Source: Marispirochaeta sp.
GTDB taxonomy: Bacteria; Spirochaetota; Spirochaetia; JC444; Marispirochaetaceae
Assembly: GCF_963668165.1 (NCBI RefSeq)
Contig: NZ_OY764214.1
Location: 1 to 64,000, forward strand
Length of the DNA stretch: 64,000 bases
Direction: 5' to 3'
The notes under the pieces are model-generated. The model did no database searches and had not been told where the DNA came from. It saw nothing but the letters and a program-made list of their open reading frames with translations. The position numbers and the translations under genes are program-made. Shown piece by piece: positions 43,273-53,116 of this stretch; position 1 is the stretch's first letter, and every line of letters starts with the position of its first letter.

Positions 43273-44817
43273 TCATGCCCGCATGCTCGTTGTCATATGG
43301 CCGACGGCGGATGCCTCCACCAGCTTTTCCTCGCTCGCTTCCGACCGTGGGAACTCACCGGTCAGTCTTCCCTTGGACATGACAAGGATTCTGTCGGAAT
43401 TAGCCCGCAGCTCCATTATCTCCGAGGTTACGAATATGATACCGAGACCCTGTTTGGCAAGACGGTTCATGATCGCGAAAACTTCGCCTTTGGCTGCAAC
43501 ATCGATTCCCCGTGTAGGCTCGTCCATCAGCAGAATTCGCGGTTCAGTCAGAAGGCTTTTGCCGATTACAACCTTCTGCTGGTTACCTCCACTCAGGCTG
43601 CTGACCAGCACTCCCGAGCCAGCGGTCTTGAGGGACATCTCCTTTATCAAACGGTTGACTTCACGGTCTTCATCGCTCTTACACAGGTGGATTCCCCGCC
43701 GTGCAATTCTGAATAGACTGGCGAGGGTTATGTTGTGAGAGACCGACATGGTCTGGACGAGGCCCTCCCGCTGACGGTCTTCAGGAATCAGCGCAAAACC
43801 GTCGCGGATTCGTCCCCTGATGGTCTGGCTTTCGATTCTCCTGCCGTCGATATAGATGTCGCCTTCCGCCTCACGATGGATCCCCATCAGTACTTCCAGC
43901 AGTTCCGAGCGGCCTGCTCCCATCAGTCCGTAGATACCAAGGATTTCACCCTGGTGGAGAGAAAAACTGACGCTGTTTACCGAGAGGCCGTCGGGTTCGC
44001 TCCGCAACGTAAGGTTGCGGCACTCCATCAGCACTTCACCGGTCTCGTGAACCTCGCCGGCGAAGATCTCTTTCTCCGCGCCGCCTACCATCTGCCGAAC
44101 GATCCAGGGCAGATCGATAGAGGGGATCTTCTCTTCGGTAACCAGCTGTCCGTCCCTGAGTACGGTAATGTAATCTCCTATTTGAAGGAGCTCCTCGAGG
44201 CGATGCGAAATGTAGATGATGGAGACCCCCTGTGCCTTCAGTTCGTCGATCATCTCGAAGAGGATCTCCACTTCGCTTGTTGACAGGGCGGAGGTCGGCT
44301 CATCCATAATAAGGATTTCGGCCTCCTGGGCCAGGGCTTTGGCGATCTCGATGATCTGCTGTTGACCAATTCTCAGTTCGCTTACCAGGGCGCGGGGATC
44401 AATCTCCTGTTTCAGCTTTTTCATCAAGCCTCGGGTAAAATCCTCCTGGGCGGCGTGTTCTATGGCCCCCAGGCCATTGACGCGCTCCCTGGCTATAAAG
44501 ATATTTTCACTGACGTTAAGGTTCGGAAAGAGATTCATCTCCTGGTAAATGATGCCGATCCCCATCTCTGCGGATTGGGAGGGCGAATGAAATTCGACCT
44601 CCTTTGACTTGAGCAGTATCCGGCCGCCTGACGGGTACTCCACGCCGGCCAGTATTTTCATCAGCGTTGATTTTCCGGCACCGTTTTCTCCGACCAGTAC
44701 ATTAACCTTTCCGCGGTAGACATTGAAGTCGACCCGGTTGAGGGCGACCGTTCCGGGAAAAATCTTACTCACACCATCAGCACGCAGGATTATTTCTTCT
44801 GTCTTTTCCGGCATCAT
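43273..44817 (-). CDS. sugar ABC transporter ATP-binding protein (RbsA-like)
   Basis: A 514-aa protein with two fused ABC domains, as in RbsA, XylG and MglA. The first domain has a complete Walker A (GENGAGKSTLMK) and Walker B (LIMDEPTSAL). The second has the altered Walker A typical of this family (GLMGAGRSELLE), signature SLSGGNQQKVVIGKSLL and ILLMDEPTRGID. It energises import through the permease downstream. The start overlaps the DUF2291 gene by 4 bases. Confidence 0.95.
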   Translation of the reverse strand: MMPEKTEEIILRADGVSKIFPGTVALNRVDFNVYRGKVNVLVGENGAGKSTLMKILAGVEYPSGGRILLKSKEVEFHSPSQSAEMGIGIIYQEMNLFPNLNVSENIFIARERVNGLGAIEHAAQEDFTRGLMKKLKQEIDPRALVSELRIGQQQIIEIAKALAQEAEILIMDEPTSALSTSEVEILFEMIDELKAQGVSIIYISHRLEELLQIGDYITVLRDGQLVTEEKIPSIDLPWIVRQMVGGAEKEIFAGEVHETGEVLMECRNLTLRSEPDGLSVNSVSFSLHQGEILGIYGLMGAGRSELLEVLMGIHREAEGDIYIDGRRIESQTIRGRIRDGFALIPEDRQREGLVQTMSVSHNITLASLFRIARRGIHLCKSDEDREVNRLIKEMSLKTAGSGVLVSSLSGGNQQKVVIGKSLLTEPRILLMDEPTRGIDVAAKGEVFAIMNRLAKQGLGIIFVTSEIMELRANSDRILVMSKGRLTGEFPRSEASEEKLVEASAVGHMTTSMRA

Positions 44818-45479
44818 TCACCCCCGATCCTGAGCTGTACAGGCGTGATGAGGATCCCTTGTCCCTCGACCCACTGGAAAGCACCGAGAAACTCTATGGT
44901 GGAGTCCTCAAGCGATTCGCGGTCCAGGCTGGTGAGTAGCTGCTCTTTGATTAAGTTGTTCATCTCGCGGGAGACGTTGGCGAACTCCAGTTGATTGGTA
45001 AAATCTTCAAAGCTGATAAAATCCATTGAGTCGCGGATCGCCGTGCCCTTGAGGACCGGGCCTATCTGAATCTGTACCGGGTTGCTGTCGGGACCGGTTT
45101 TGTCGAGGGAAACGGTTGCTGCCGCTGACTCCAGGTTGACTTCTGAAATCCTGGCCTTTCCTTTAACCATAAAGTTGAAGGGAGCAGTTACTTCGATTCT
45201 GTATCCGTAGGCTTTAATTGCAGCACCAGGGTCACGGGCAAGCTCTTCCAACAGCCGGTTGAGTTCGACGGCCTCCGATTTGAGTCGCGGAAGTACCTGC
45301 TCCTCCCATACCGAATCAACATAGAGTTTTGCATTGAAGGTGCCGTCGTCAAAATAGATTGTAAGCGCGTTGCTGTCACCGTTTGTCTCTTCATCGTGGC
45401 GCACGATAGTGCAGCCGAGTATCAGGCCGGCAACAAGAAACAGACAGAATAGTCGTACAGTGGGGGATAGTCTGATCAT
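44814..45479 (-). CDS. DUF2291 periplasmic lipoprotein
   Basis: A 221-aa lipoprotein with lipobox LILGC (Cys23). The mature part matches DUF2291, a family of periplasmic lipoproteins encoded in ribose-type sugar ABC operons; landmarks are ALTIYFDDGTFNAKLYVDSV and QIGPVLKGTAIRDSMDFISF. Its role in transport is not known. It lies between the binding protein and the ATPase, separated from the former by a strong hairpin. Confidence 0.82.
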   Translation of the reverse strand: MIRLSPTVRLFCLFLVAGLILGCTIVRHDEETNGDSNALTIYFDDGTFNAKLYVDSVWEEQVLPRLKSEAVELNRLLEELARDPGAAIKAYGYRIEVTAPFNFMVKGKARISEVNLESAAATVSLDKTGPDSNPVQIQIGPVLKGTAIRDSMDFISFEDFTNQLEFANVSREMNNLIKEQLLTSLDRESLEDSTIEFLGAFQWVEGQGILITPVQLRIGGE

Positions 45480-45501
45480 GCTATTCTCCGAATCGTGATT
45501 A

Positions 45502-45533
45502 AACGGGGTCGGGAATAATTTCCCAACCCCGTT
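45502..45533 (-). promoter_or_regulatory. strong intercistronic hairpin after the binding-protein gene
   Basis: On the minus strand AACGGGGT-T-GGGAA pairs with TTCCC-G-ACCCCGTT around a three-base loop, giving a stem of about 14 pairs. No T run follows, so it is more likely to stabilise the upstream mRNA or cause partial termination. This kind of hairpin commonly keeps binding protein in excess over permease. Confidence 0.65.
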
Positions 45534-45552
45534 GTTAAGTTTACACTGCAGG

Positions 45553-46527
<975 letters not shown>

Positions 46528-46544
46528 TTACTGTAGTTGAATTC

Positions 46545-46584
46545 TTTTTACCATCTAAAAAGAACTATGTCAAACGAAAATTTA
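46545..46584 (-). promoter_or_regulatory. promoter of the sugar transport unit with AT-rich operator-like repeat
   Basis: On the minus strand TTGACA (46573-46568), 17 bases and TAAAAA (46550-46545) form a promoter for the binding-protein gene. A repeat AAACGAAAATTTA (46572-46584) abuts the -35 box; a near-identical copy, AAACGAAGATTTA, is at 46640-46652 before the divergent promoter. These are candidates for the DeoR-family protein encoded at 50.0 kb. Confidence 0.55.
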
Positions 46585-46639
46585 TGAAAAAGAAAAAATA
46601 TTAGCGAAATTAGAGGTGATTAAACAAATAAAAGAAAAT

Positions 46640-46694
46640 AAACGAAGATTTAATTTGCTTATGGCTTTGACTTTTATTGTTGTTGTGCTATAAT
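46640..46694 (+). promoter_or_regulatory. promoter of the transketolase-kinase-regulator unit with operator-like repeat
   Basis: TTGACT (46667-46672), 16 bases, then a perfect TATAAT (46689-46694). The repeat AAACGAAGATTTA (46640-46652) lies just upstream of the -35 box and matches the one by the divergent promoter at 12 of 13 positions. Confidence 0.65.
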
Positions 46695-46749
46695 CCGCTT
46701 CGATAACACAATACTCCCTCCGGTTAATGCATTGGAGGCAGGAGGATAT

Positions 46750-47577
46750 ATGCAGAACAGGTACCGTCTTCAACCGGCTGAGATCGCCGAAGCGGCACGA
46801 AAGATCAGGAAGAGGATAATCTCGATGAATTCAGCGGCAGGTGAAGGGCATACCGGTGCTGATCTCTCCGAAGCCGATATTCTTTCAACTCTTTATTTTA
46901 ACGTTCTACGTGTTGATCCGGATATCCCGGAGGCACCGGACCGGGATCGTTTTATTCTTTCCAAGGGGCACGGTGTGGGAGGCTACTACTGCACCCTGGC
47001 CGAAGCGGGATTTATCGATCCGGCGCTTCTCGATACCTATCTCAAGGCCGATTCGCTCTGTCCCGGGCATCCGGTCAGACAGAAGACCCCCGGGATCGAA
47101 CTCAATACCGGCGCGCTGGGACACGGTCTTCCGGTTGCCTTTGGATTGGCTTTGGCGGCGAGAAAGCAGAGGGCAGGCTGGAAGACCTGGGTTCTTTTGG
47201 GCGATGGGGAACTGGCTGAGGGATCCAATTGGGAGGCGGCAATGGCTGCCGCTCATTATCATCTCGACAATCTGGTCTGTATTGTGGATCGAAACGGTCT
47301 TCAACTGGCCGATCGAACCGAGAGCATCCTGGGGCTGGAACCTTTGGGCGATAAGTGGCGTTCCTTCGGGTTCGATGTCAGCGAGGCCGATGGAAACGAT
47401 CCTGCCGACCTTCTGCGGGTGATCGGTCGATTGGAGGAAGGAAACGGCAAGCCAAAGGTCATAATCGCATCGACGGTAAAGGGAAAAGGGGTCTCTTTTA
47501 TCGAGGACCAGGCAGCATGGCACCACCGCATCCCGGTGGGAGAGGAAATCAGCGCAGCGATAAAGGAGCTTGACTAA
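46750..47577 (+). CDS. split transketolase, N-terminal (TPP-binding) subunit
   Basis: About 275 aa. The ATG at 46750 follows AGGAGG; an upstream ATG at 46732 is in frame. The thiamine diphosphate motif is GDGELAEGSNWEAAMAAAHY with the later Asn in VCIVDRNGLQL, and the substrate channel shows SAAGEGHTGADLSEADI and SKGHGVGGYYCTLAEAGF. Together with the next gene it forms one transketolase, moving two-carbon units between sugar phosphates. Overlaps the C-terminal subunit by 8 bases. Split transketolases of this type serve as apulose-4-phosphate transketolase in the D-apiose route. Confidence 0.92.
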   Translation: MQNRYRLQPAEIAEAARKIRKRIISMNSAAGEGHTGADLSEADILSTLYFNVLRVDPDIPEAPDRDRFILSKGHGVGGYYCTLAEAGFIDPALLDTYLKADSLCPGHPVRQKTPGIELNTGALGHGLPVAFGLALAARKQRAGWKTWVLLGDGELAEGSNWEAAMAAAHYHLDNLVCIVDRNGLQLADRTESILGLEPLGDKWRSFGFDVSEADGNDPADLLRVIGRLEEGNGKPKVIIASTVKGKGVSFIEDQAAWHHRIPVGEEISAAIKELD

Positions 47578-48514
47578 TATGAATGCCGGATTACGTGAAA
47601 CTGCGGTAGAGCAGTTTATGGAAGAGGTGGCCGCCGGTACGAACCTGGTCGTGCTGGTCAGCGATTCGACGTCAACATCGAAGATTTCGCCCTTCCAGAA
47701 AAAGTATCCCGATCGTCTTGTAAACGTCGGAATCGCCGAACAGAATCTGGTCGGGGCTGCGGCCGGAATGGCCCTGGGGGGAATGATCCCTGTGACTGCA
47801 AATGCAACCCCTTTTCTGGTTGGCCGGTCGAACGAACAGGTGAAGAACGATATCTGCTACTCCGATACCAATGTAAAGTTGATCGGACTCAATCCGGGCT
47901 TTGCTTATGGTTCTCTTGGACCGACCCACCATGCGATCGATGATATATCAATTATGCGCGGGTTCGGCCGAATCGAGATATTCGCACCCCAGGATCCGCG
48001 GGAGACCCGGGGGATTCTACGGTATGCAATCGGCCGTAAGGGACCGGTCTATATCCGGCTCGATTCGATATCGGTGGAGGATCTTCCCGGTACTGACGCA
48101 GACTTTACGCCCGGGCGCTTGACACTTCATCGCAAAGGAGGCGATTGTGCCGTACTGGCCCTCGGCACCGCAGCTCATAAGGCCCTTGCTGCGGCTGAAA
48201 CACTGTCCGGAGAAGGAATTCAGGCCGAGGTAATCGGTATCTCTTCGGTACGACCCGTTGATCGTGAAGGGCTGAAGGAGCTGTGCAGTCGATATACACG
48301 GCTCATAACGGTAGAAGAGCACTCGGTTCATGGCGGAATCGGCAGTCTGATGGCGGAATGTATTGCTGAAGAGGGAACAGGAAGCCGTCTCATGCGTCTT
48401 GGTGTCCCAGAGGGTGAGTTCGCTCCCGCCAGTCCCCGCGAGGCTATCCGGCAGAAGTTCGGACTCGATGCGGCGGGAATTGCCGACCAGATGCGGATAA
48501 TGATGCGAAAATAG
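47570..48514 (+). CDS. split transketolase, C-terminal subunit
   Basis: A 314-aa protein with the pyrimidine-binding and C-terminal domains of transketolase. The cofactor-activating Glu is in RLVNVGIAEQNLVGAAAGMA (about residues 44-63). GPTHHAIDDISIMRGFG and IFAPQDPRETRGILRYAIG are family markers, and the last domain has VITVEEHS-like sequence (LITVEEHSVHGGIGSLMAE). It overlaps the N-terminal subunit and is followed 13 bases later by the kinase gene. Confidence 0.93.
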   Translation: MTNMNAGLRETAVEQFMEEVAAGTNLVVLVSDSTSTSKISPFQKKYPDRLVNVGIAEQNLVGAAAGMALGGMIPVTANATPFLVGRSNEQVKNDICYSDTNVKLIGLNPGFAYGSLGPTHHAIDDISIMRGFGRIEIFAPQDPRETRGILRYAIGRKGPVYIRLDSISVEDLPGTDADFTPGRLTLHRKGGDCAVLALGTAAHKALAAAETLSGEGIQAEVIGISSVRPVDREGLKELCSRYTRLITVEEHSVHGGIGSLMAECIAEEGTGSRLMRLGVPEGEFAPASPREAIRQKFGLDAAGIADQMRIMMRK

Positions 48515-48527
48515 GGGAGGTGTCTGA

Positions 48528-50012
48528 ATGGCGAAGAGAGTTATTCTGGCTATAGATCAGGGAACAAGCGGTTCAAAAGCGGTACTGTTTGATACCGCGG
48601 GTGTAATCCTTGCCCGGGCTACCGTCCCTCTTGAGTCCCTTTATCCTTCTCCCGGTTTCGTGGAGCAGGAACCGGAAGAGATTATCCGCACAGTGGTTGA
48701 AGCTGTTCGCCTGGCGGTGAATAACTATACCAGCGGCGGAGGGGAGGCTGCGGATATCGTATGTTGCGGAATCTCCAACCAGCGCGAGACCTTTCTGCTC
48801 TGGGATGGGGATGGGCAGCCGTACAGCAAGGCCGTCGTCTGGCAGTGTAAGCGTTCAGTACAGGTTTGTGAGCGTCTGAAGGCTGATGATGTTGAAGAGG
48901 AGTTGAACAGACGGACAGGTCTTATCATCGATCCCTACTTCTCAGGAACAAAGCTCGTTTGGCTGAAGGAGAACCGCGGGGATATCGCCCGGGCGATCGG
49001 CAGAAGCGAGGTCTTTTTCGGGACCGTCGACAGCTGGCTCCTTTACAGACTGAGCCGTGAAAGGAGCTACGCTACCGATTACACTAACGCTTCACGCACC
49101 CTCTTCATGAACCTCAACGATTTGAGTTGGGATTCCAATATGCTTTCAGTCCTCGGTCTCGAAGGGCTCAGACTCCCCGCGTTGCATTCCTCTTCATCGC
49201 TCTTCGGCCATACTGATTTCGACGGAATACTACCTGAAGCAGTTCCGATTACCGGGATGATCGGTGATTCTCACGCTGCAGCCTTCGGCGAACACTGCTT
49301 CGACCATGGGACCGCCAAGGCGACCCTGGGTACAGGTTCGTCGATTCTGATGAACGCCGGGCCAATACGGCCCATGTCGACAAACGGGCTGGTTTCGACC
49401 ATCTGCTGGAGCGCTGGCGAGCGGGTCGACTACGCGCTGGAGGGCATTATTGTCTCCTGCGGTTCCACAATAACCTGGCTTCGGGATCAGCTGGGGTTCT
49501 TTTCAGAGAGCCGGGAGACCGAAGAAATTGCAACCAGTGTTCCCGATAACGGCGGTGTCTGCCTGATCCCGGCCTTTGCCGGGCTGGGAGCGCCTTATTG
49601 GAAGATGGATCAGCGTGGCCTCATTACGGGACTTACTTTTGGAAGCGGACGTGCCCATATTGTCAGAGCGGGACTGGAATCGGTCGCCTACCAGGTGAAA
49701 GATGTCATATCGACCATGGAGAACGACGCCGGGAGGGCTCTGACGGCCCTGCGCGTAGACGGCGGACTCACCGCTAATGATTTTGTAATGAATTTGATGG
49801 CCGATCTTCTCGGGGTTTCCGTGGAAGCGATTGAACTTACCGAAGCCTCGGCTTTGGGAGCGGCTTTCCTGGCAGGCCTTGGTGCCGGAGTTTTCGGTAG
49901 TATTGAAGAAATAGCGGGGATTTCATACAATTCGGTCAATTACAAACCCGTTAAGGGCCGGAATTCCACAGCCGGCTACCAGATGTGGAAAGATCAGATT
50001 GGGAGGTTATAA
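48528..50012 (+). CDS. FGGY-family sugar kinase
   Basis: A 494-aa kinase with N-terminal LAIDQGTSGSKAVLFD (phosphate 1 site) and C-terminal LRVDGGLTANDFVMNLMADL. It looks nearest to glycerol kinase (GISNQRETFLLWD, AVVWQCKRS where glycerol kinases have WQDRR), but the changes at that substrate motif and the operon with a split transketolase argue for a ketose or branched ketose. It would phosphorylate the product of the isomerase before the transketolase step. GGAGG precedes the ATG. Confidence 0.88.
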   Translation: MAKRVILAIDQGTSGSKAVLFDTAGVILARATVPLESLYPSPGFVEQEPEEIIRTVVEAVRLAVNNYTSGGGEAADIVCCGISNQRETFLLWDGDGQPYSKAVVWQCKRSVQVCERLKADDVEEELNRRTGLIIDPYFSGTKLVWLKENRGDIARAIGRSEVFFGTVDSWLLYRLSRERSYATDYTNASRTLFMNLNDLSWDSNMLSVLGLEGLRLPALHSSSSLFGHTDFDGILPEAVPITGMIGDSHAAAFGEHCFDHGTAKATLGTGSSILMNAGPIRPMSTNGLVSTICWSAGERVDYALEGIIVSCGSTITWLRDQLGFFSESRETEEIATSVPDNGGVCLIPAFAGLGAPYWKMDQRGLITGLTFGSGRAHIVRAGLESVAYQVKDVISTMENDAGRALTALRVDGGLTANDFVMNLMADLLGVSVEAIELTEASALGAAFLAGLGAGVFGSIEEIAGISYNSVNYKPVKGRNSTAGYQMWKDQIGRL

Positions 50013-50018
50013 CCCACA

Positions 50019-50783
50019 ATGTTAGCCGAGCAGCGTCGTCAGAAAATTATTGATCTCATCCGGGAAAACGGCGCTGCCCGGGTCAGTTATCTGAGCGAAA
50101 CCTTCGGGGTCACCGAGCCCACGATACGACAGGATTTAATGAAGCTCGAGGAAGACGGCGAGATCGTCCGCGAACATGGCGGCGCCTTCCTGAAGGATTT
50201 CTCCAAGGGTGTACGGGAACTCTCCCTGCACCACCGCGAGAATATGGACAAGAAGATCCCGATCGGGCGCAAGGCGGCGGAGTTTGTCAAGAACGGCGAT
50301 ACGATTATCCTTGATTCAGGCTCGACAGTTACCGAACTGGCCAAGAGTCTTTCCGCCCGGGAGAACCTGAAGATCATCACAAACAGTCTAAACATCACAC
50401 TGCTTCTCGGGGCCGAACCAGACCACGAGGTGCATTTAACTGGTGGGGAATTTAAAGCACCGACGCTCTCATTAACTGGCGAAAAGGCCGCGGAATTCCT
50501 TGCGGGGTCCTTCGTCGATAAACTATTCCTGGCAACCGCCGGGATCTCTTTTAAGGTCGGGCTGATGTACCCCGGCTTTAGCGATATCCCGGTTAAGCGG
50601 GCGATGATTGATTCAGCCCGGGAAGTCTACCTGCTGGCCGACTCGACCAAGATTGGTAAAACGTCCTTTGCGGTCCTAAGCGCCCTCGACTGTATCGATT
50701 ATCTGATTACCGACCCCGGTATCGGCGTCGAGGATCGCCGCCGTTTCGAGGAACTCGGAATCAGGGTTGTGCTATGCGACTGA
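50019..50783 (+). CDS. DeoR/GlpR-family regulator
   Basis: A 254-aa regulator with an N-terminal winged HTH (LSETFGVTEPTIRQDLMKLE) and a sugar-phosphate-binding DeoRC domain (GDTIILDSGSTVTELAKSL, VYLLADSTKIGKTSFAVL). Such proteins usually repress a sugar operon until a phosphorylated intermediate binds, here perhaps the kinase product. Last gene of the plus-strand unit. Its stop codon lies at the start of the pflA-like scrap. Confidence 0.93.
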   Translation: MLAEQRRQKIIDLIRENGAARVSYLSETFGVTEPTIRQDLMKLEEDGEIVREHGGAFLKDFSKGVRELSLHHRENMDKKIPIGRKAAEFVKNGDTIILDSGSTVTELAKSLSARENLKIITNSLNITLLLGAEPDHEVHLTGGEFKAPTLSLTGEKAAEFLAGSFVDKLFLATAGISFKVGLMYPGFSDIPVKRAMIDSAREVYLLADSTKIGKTSFAVLSALDCIDYLITDPGIGVEDRRRFEELGIRVVLCD

Positions 50784-50856
50784 AAAGCAAAGGCATCCAT
50801 ACCGCCCTGAATATCTCCGGGTTCTGCACCCTTTCTGCGGCGGCTGCGGGCTGCCG
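50780..50856 (+). pseudogene. internally deleted fragment of a pflA-like gene
   Basis: The stretch starting CTGAAAAGCAAAGGCATCCA matches pflA from about 39756 for some 64 bases with only four differences, then at the shared GCGGCGG jumps directly to the last codons of pflA (GGCTGCGGGCTGCCG, near 40186-40200). So about 365 bases of the middle are missing, apparently lost between short GGCGG repeats. It cannot make an enzyme. Confidence 0.75.
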
Positions 50857-50889
50857 CTTGTTCGGAATTAAGCTTCTATAAGCTATATG

Positions 50890-51039
50890 TAGTGTCCTGA
50901 ACCGTGGGGATGAATCTGGATTAAAACTCCTGCCGGCAGAGACTTATCTGCTGAATTACGCAGCGATGCAGGGCTTTCTCCAGATTCCCGGTAATTCTCG
51001 AATCCGATGTATTGTTCATCCCCACGGTTTGGGACACTA
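50890..51039 (+). repeat. 150-bp MITE-like repeat, copy 2
   Basis: Begins TAGTGTCCTGAACCGTGGGG and ends with CCCCACGGTTTGGGACACTA, whose reverse complement matches the first 25 bases at 23 positions. Same length as the copy at 36173-36322 but reversed; the segment CAGATTCCCGGTAATTCTCG is identical in both. It sits between the pflA scrap and the end of an oxidoreductase gene. Confidence 0.78.
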
Positions 51040-51045
51040 CCTGAG

Positions 51046-51967
51046 CTATATCTGAACCGCCGGTCCCCCGGGTTTTGCCCGGGACACGGCTTCCATAATC
51101 CGGGCCAGCCGGAGGGCGCCCTCGCCGCTGCAGAGCAGGGGAGCTCCGGTGGTCAGGGCTTCGACGAAGTTCTCCACGATCCCCCAATGCGAAAAGGGCA
51201 GTCCCGGAACGGAGAGACTGATCTTCTCTTCTCCCCCCCCGGGCTATTATAAGGATCTCTCCCCCTGTCAGGTCCTGAAGATGGATGATTCCCTGGTCTC
51301 CTTCGATTAAAAGGCCCTCAGGGATTCCTGTCTCTACCCAGAGGGTGGACATACTTATCGCGACCCCGTCGTGGGTCGTGAGGCTGAGGAGGGACGATCC
51401 GGCATCCCCTTCCAAATCCGGTTTTTCTCCGGTACTCAGGGAGACATCGGCTATTTCCCCCAGCAGATAATGTATTAAATCAATTCTCTGACTGGTGGAA
51501 AACTCGCTGTTAACCGAGGCGGCGATGGGTGCGCCGATAAGACCGCTTTCCACTACTGTCTTGACCTTGTGCACCGAGGGGTATCCTCGTCGGTAGAGGG
51601 CAACTCCAAGATTTCGTTGAGCCGATTCAGCTGTCCGCACCAGCCGTTCACAACCTTCGACGCTGATGGTCAAGGGGTGTTCCACGAGAACATGTTTTCC
51701 CGCTTTCAGGGCTGCCATTGCCTGGGCCTCATGCAGTTTGGTGGGGGTGGCGATATAGACCGCGTCGATTGTGTTGCCTGTTATTAGCTCGTCAAAACTC
51801 TCGACGTAACGCCCTTTGCCGTGGCGTATGACAAACTCCTCTCCCTCTTCCCGGTTTCGCCTGTGAACCAGCTCCAGCGATGAGTTCGCCACAAGATACA
51901 AGGGAGGGCCGGACATCTTTTCGCAGACATAGCCTGCACCCACAACTCCCCAGCGTACGTGCTCCAT
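51046..51967 (-). CDS. Gfo/Idh/MocA-family oxidoreductase (one apparent frameshift)
   Basis: An NAD(P)-dependent sugar or polyol dehydrogenase-like protein, about 307 aa. The Rossmann motif is RWGVVGAGYVCEKMSG, and TPTKLHEAQAMAALKAGKHV with VEHPLTISVEGCERLV holds the usual EKP-like position (here EHP). The frame breaks at the C8 run at about 51233-51240; one base less gives a tail ARIMEAVSRAKPGGPAVQI and a stop at 51046-51048. Read unshifted, the ORF would run through the repeat, which is not plausible. Confidence 0.8.
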
Positions 51968-52069
51968 GGATTAAGGCTACCACGGAAACAGGGGCTTGTC
52001 GATATAAACACGGGTACCGCTGTGCAAGGTCTTGTTCTTCATGCTGAAATCCGGCATCCTTGATCCGGT

Positions 52070-53116
52070 ATGGAAAACCGCACAATTCTCCTTCTGATCC
52101 TGATAAGCGCCCTGGCTGTATTCGCCTATATAACCAGGTTCTTTTTTGTTCCCATCGTTGTAGCGTTGACGATTGCGAATCTTTTTCAACCCCTGCTTGG
52201 AAAAATGCTGAGCTTGTGGCGGGGACGCCGGGGCATGGCTTCCTTTTGCACCACCTTTATCATATTCCTGGTGGTCGCGGTGCCGGTCTATCTTGTTGCT
52301 CAGCTTCTGGTGGTGCAGGCCCTGGATCTGTACAGCTTTCTGCGGGCGTATCTGCAGGATCCGGGAATTGAAGGCCTGATCGGCAGTGTTCAGGGATGGA
52401 CTTTCCTGGACAGATTCGATCTGCCGGGTATCGACTGGCCGTCGGTCGCCAGCAGGACTCTTTCTCAAACTGCCTCCTTTGTGTCGGAAGTGATCAACAG
52501 GACCTCCGCCGGGGTCGTCTCGGTAATAGCGGATACCTTTGTTATCTTCTTTTCCCTCTTCTTCTTTTTTAAAGACGGTCTTTCCATGCTTGAGGCGCTC
52601 AAGACGGCTTTACCTCTGGAGCCCCGGCATGTGGAACGGATAGCCGGCGAATTTCGGCGCACCAGCAAGGCAGCGGTTTCCGCAACTGTAATAATCGGGC
52701 TGATCCAGGGATTAATAGGGTCCTTTACCTTTCTTGTTGTGGGTATTAAGGCATGGCTGCTATGGGGAGTAATTATGACAATCTTGTCGATAGTACCCCT
52801 TGTAGGTTCCTATCTGATTATGGTGCCCGGGGCATTAATACTACTGGCCCAGGGCAGGATCTGGGCTGCGGTATTCGTTCTTGTAATGGCGACGGCAGCC
52901 TCCTATGGAGCTGATTACCTGCTGAGGCCGCGGCTGGTGGGCCGGGATGCCAAGCTGCATGACCTCCTGGTATTCGTTGCATCCCTCGGCGGACTGGCGG
53001 TATTCGGCCTCATGGGCTTTATCGTAGGTCCGGTGATTGCCAGTGTTCTGGTGGCGATGCTGAACATCTTTAAGGAAGGCTTTGCGGAGTCGGCACTTGA
53101 GGAGGAGGAAGAGTGA
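52070..53116 (+). CDS. AI-2E family transporter
   Basis: A 348-aa inner-membrane protein with the AI-2E (PerM/TqsA) layout: two N-terminal segments (TILLLILISALAVFAYITRF), an inner helical domain, and C-terminal segments with MTILSIVPLVGSYLIMVPGA and FGLMGFIVGPVIASVLVAML. The last two motifs are diagnostic. Members export autoinducer-2 or act as sodium/proton antiporters; which applies here is unknown. It ends on EEEEE and overlaps the next gene by 4 bases. Confidence 0.9.
   Translation: MENRTILLLILISALAVFAYITRFFFVPIVVALTIANLFQPLLGKMLSLWRGRRGMASFCTTFIIFLVVAVPVYLVAQLLVVQALDLYSFLRAYLQDPGIEGLIGSVQGWTFLDRFDLPGIDWPSVASRTLSQTASFVSEVINRTSAGVVSVIADTFVIFFSLFFFFKDGLSMLEALKTALPLEPRHVERIAGEFRRTSKAAVSATVIIGLIQGLIGSFTFLVVGIKAWLLWGVIMTILSIVPLVGSYLIMVPGALILLAQGRIWAAVFVLVMATAASYGADYLLRPRLVGRDAKLHDLLVFVASLGGLAVFGLMGFIVGPVIASVLVAMLNIFKEGFAESALEEEEE

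Noticed and set aside
48528-50012. Glycerol kinase (GlpK)
   Set aside because: Overall close, but the substrate motif is WQCKRS rather than WQDRR, no glycerol facilitator or glycerol-3-phosphate dehydrogenase is near, and the operon holds a split transketolase.
50921-51045. C-terminal extension of the oxidoreductase through the 150-bp repeat
   Set aside because: The extension is Arg-rich and unlike the family; shifting one base in the C8 run gives a normal C-terminus that ends before the repeat.
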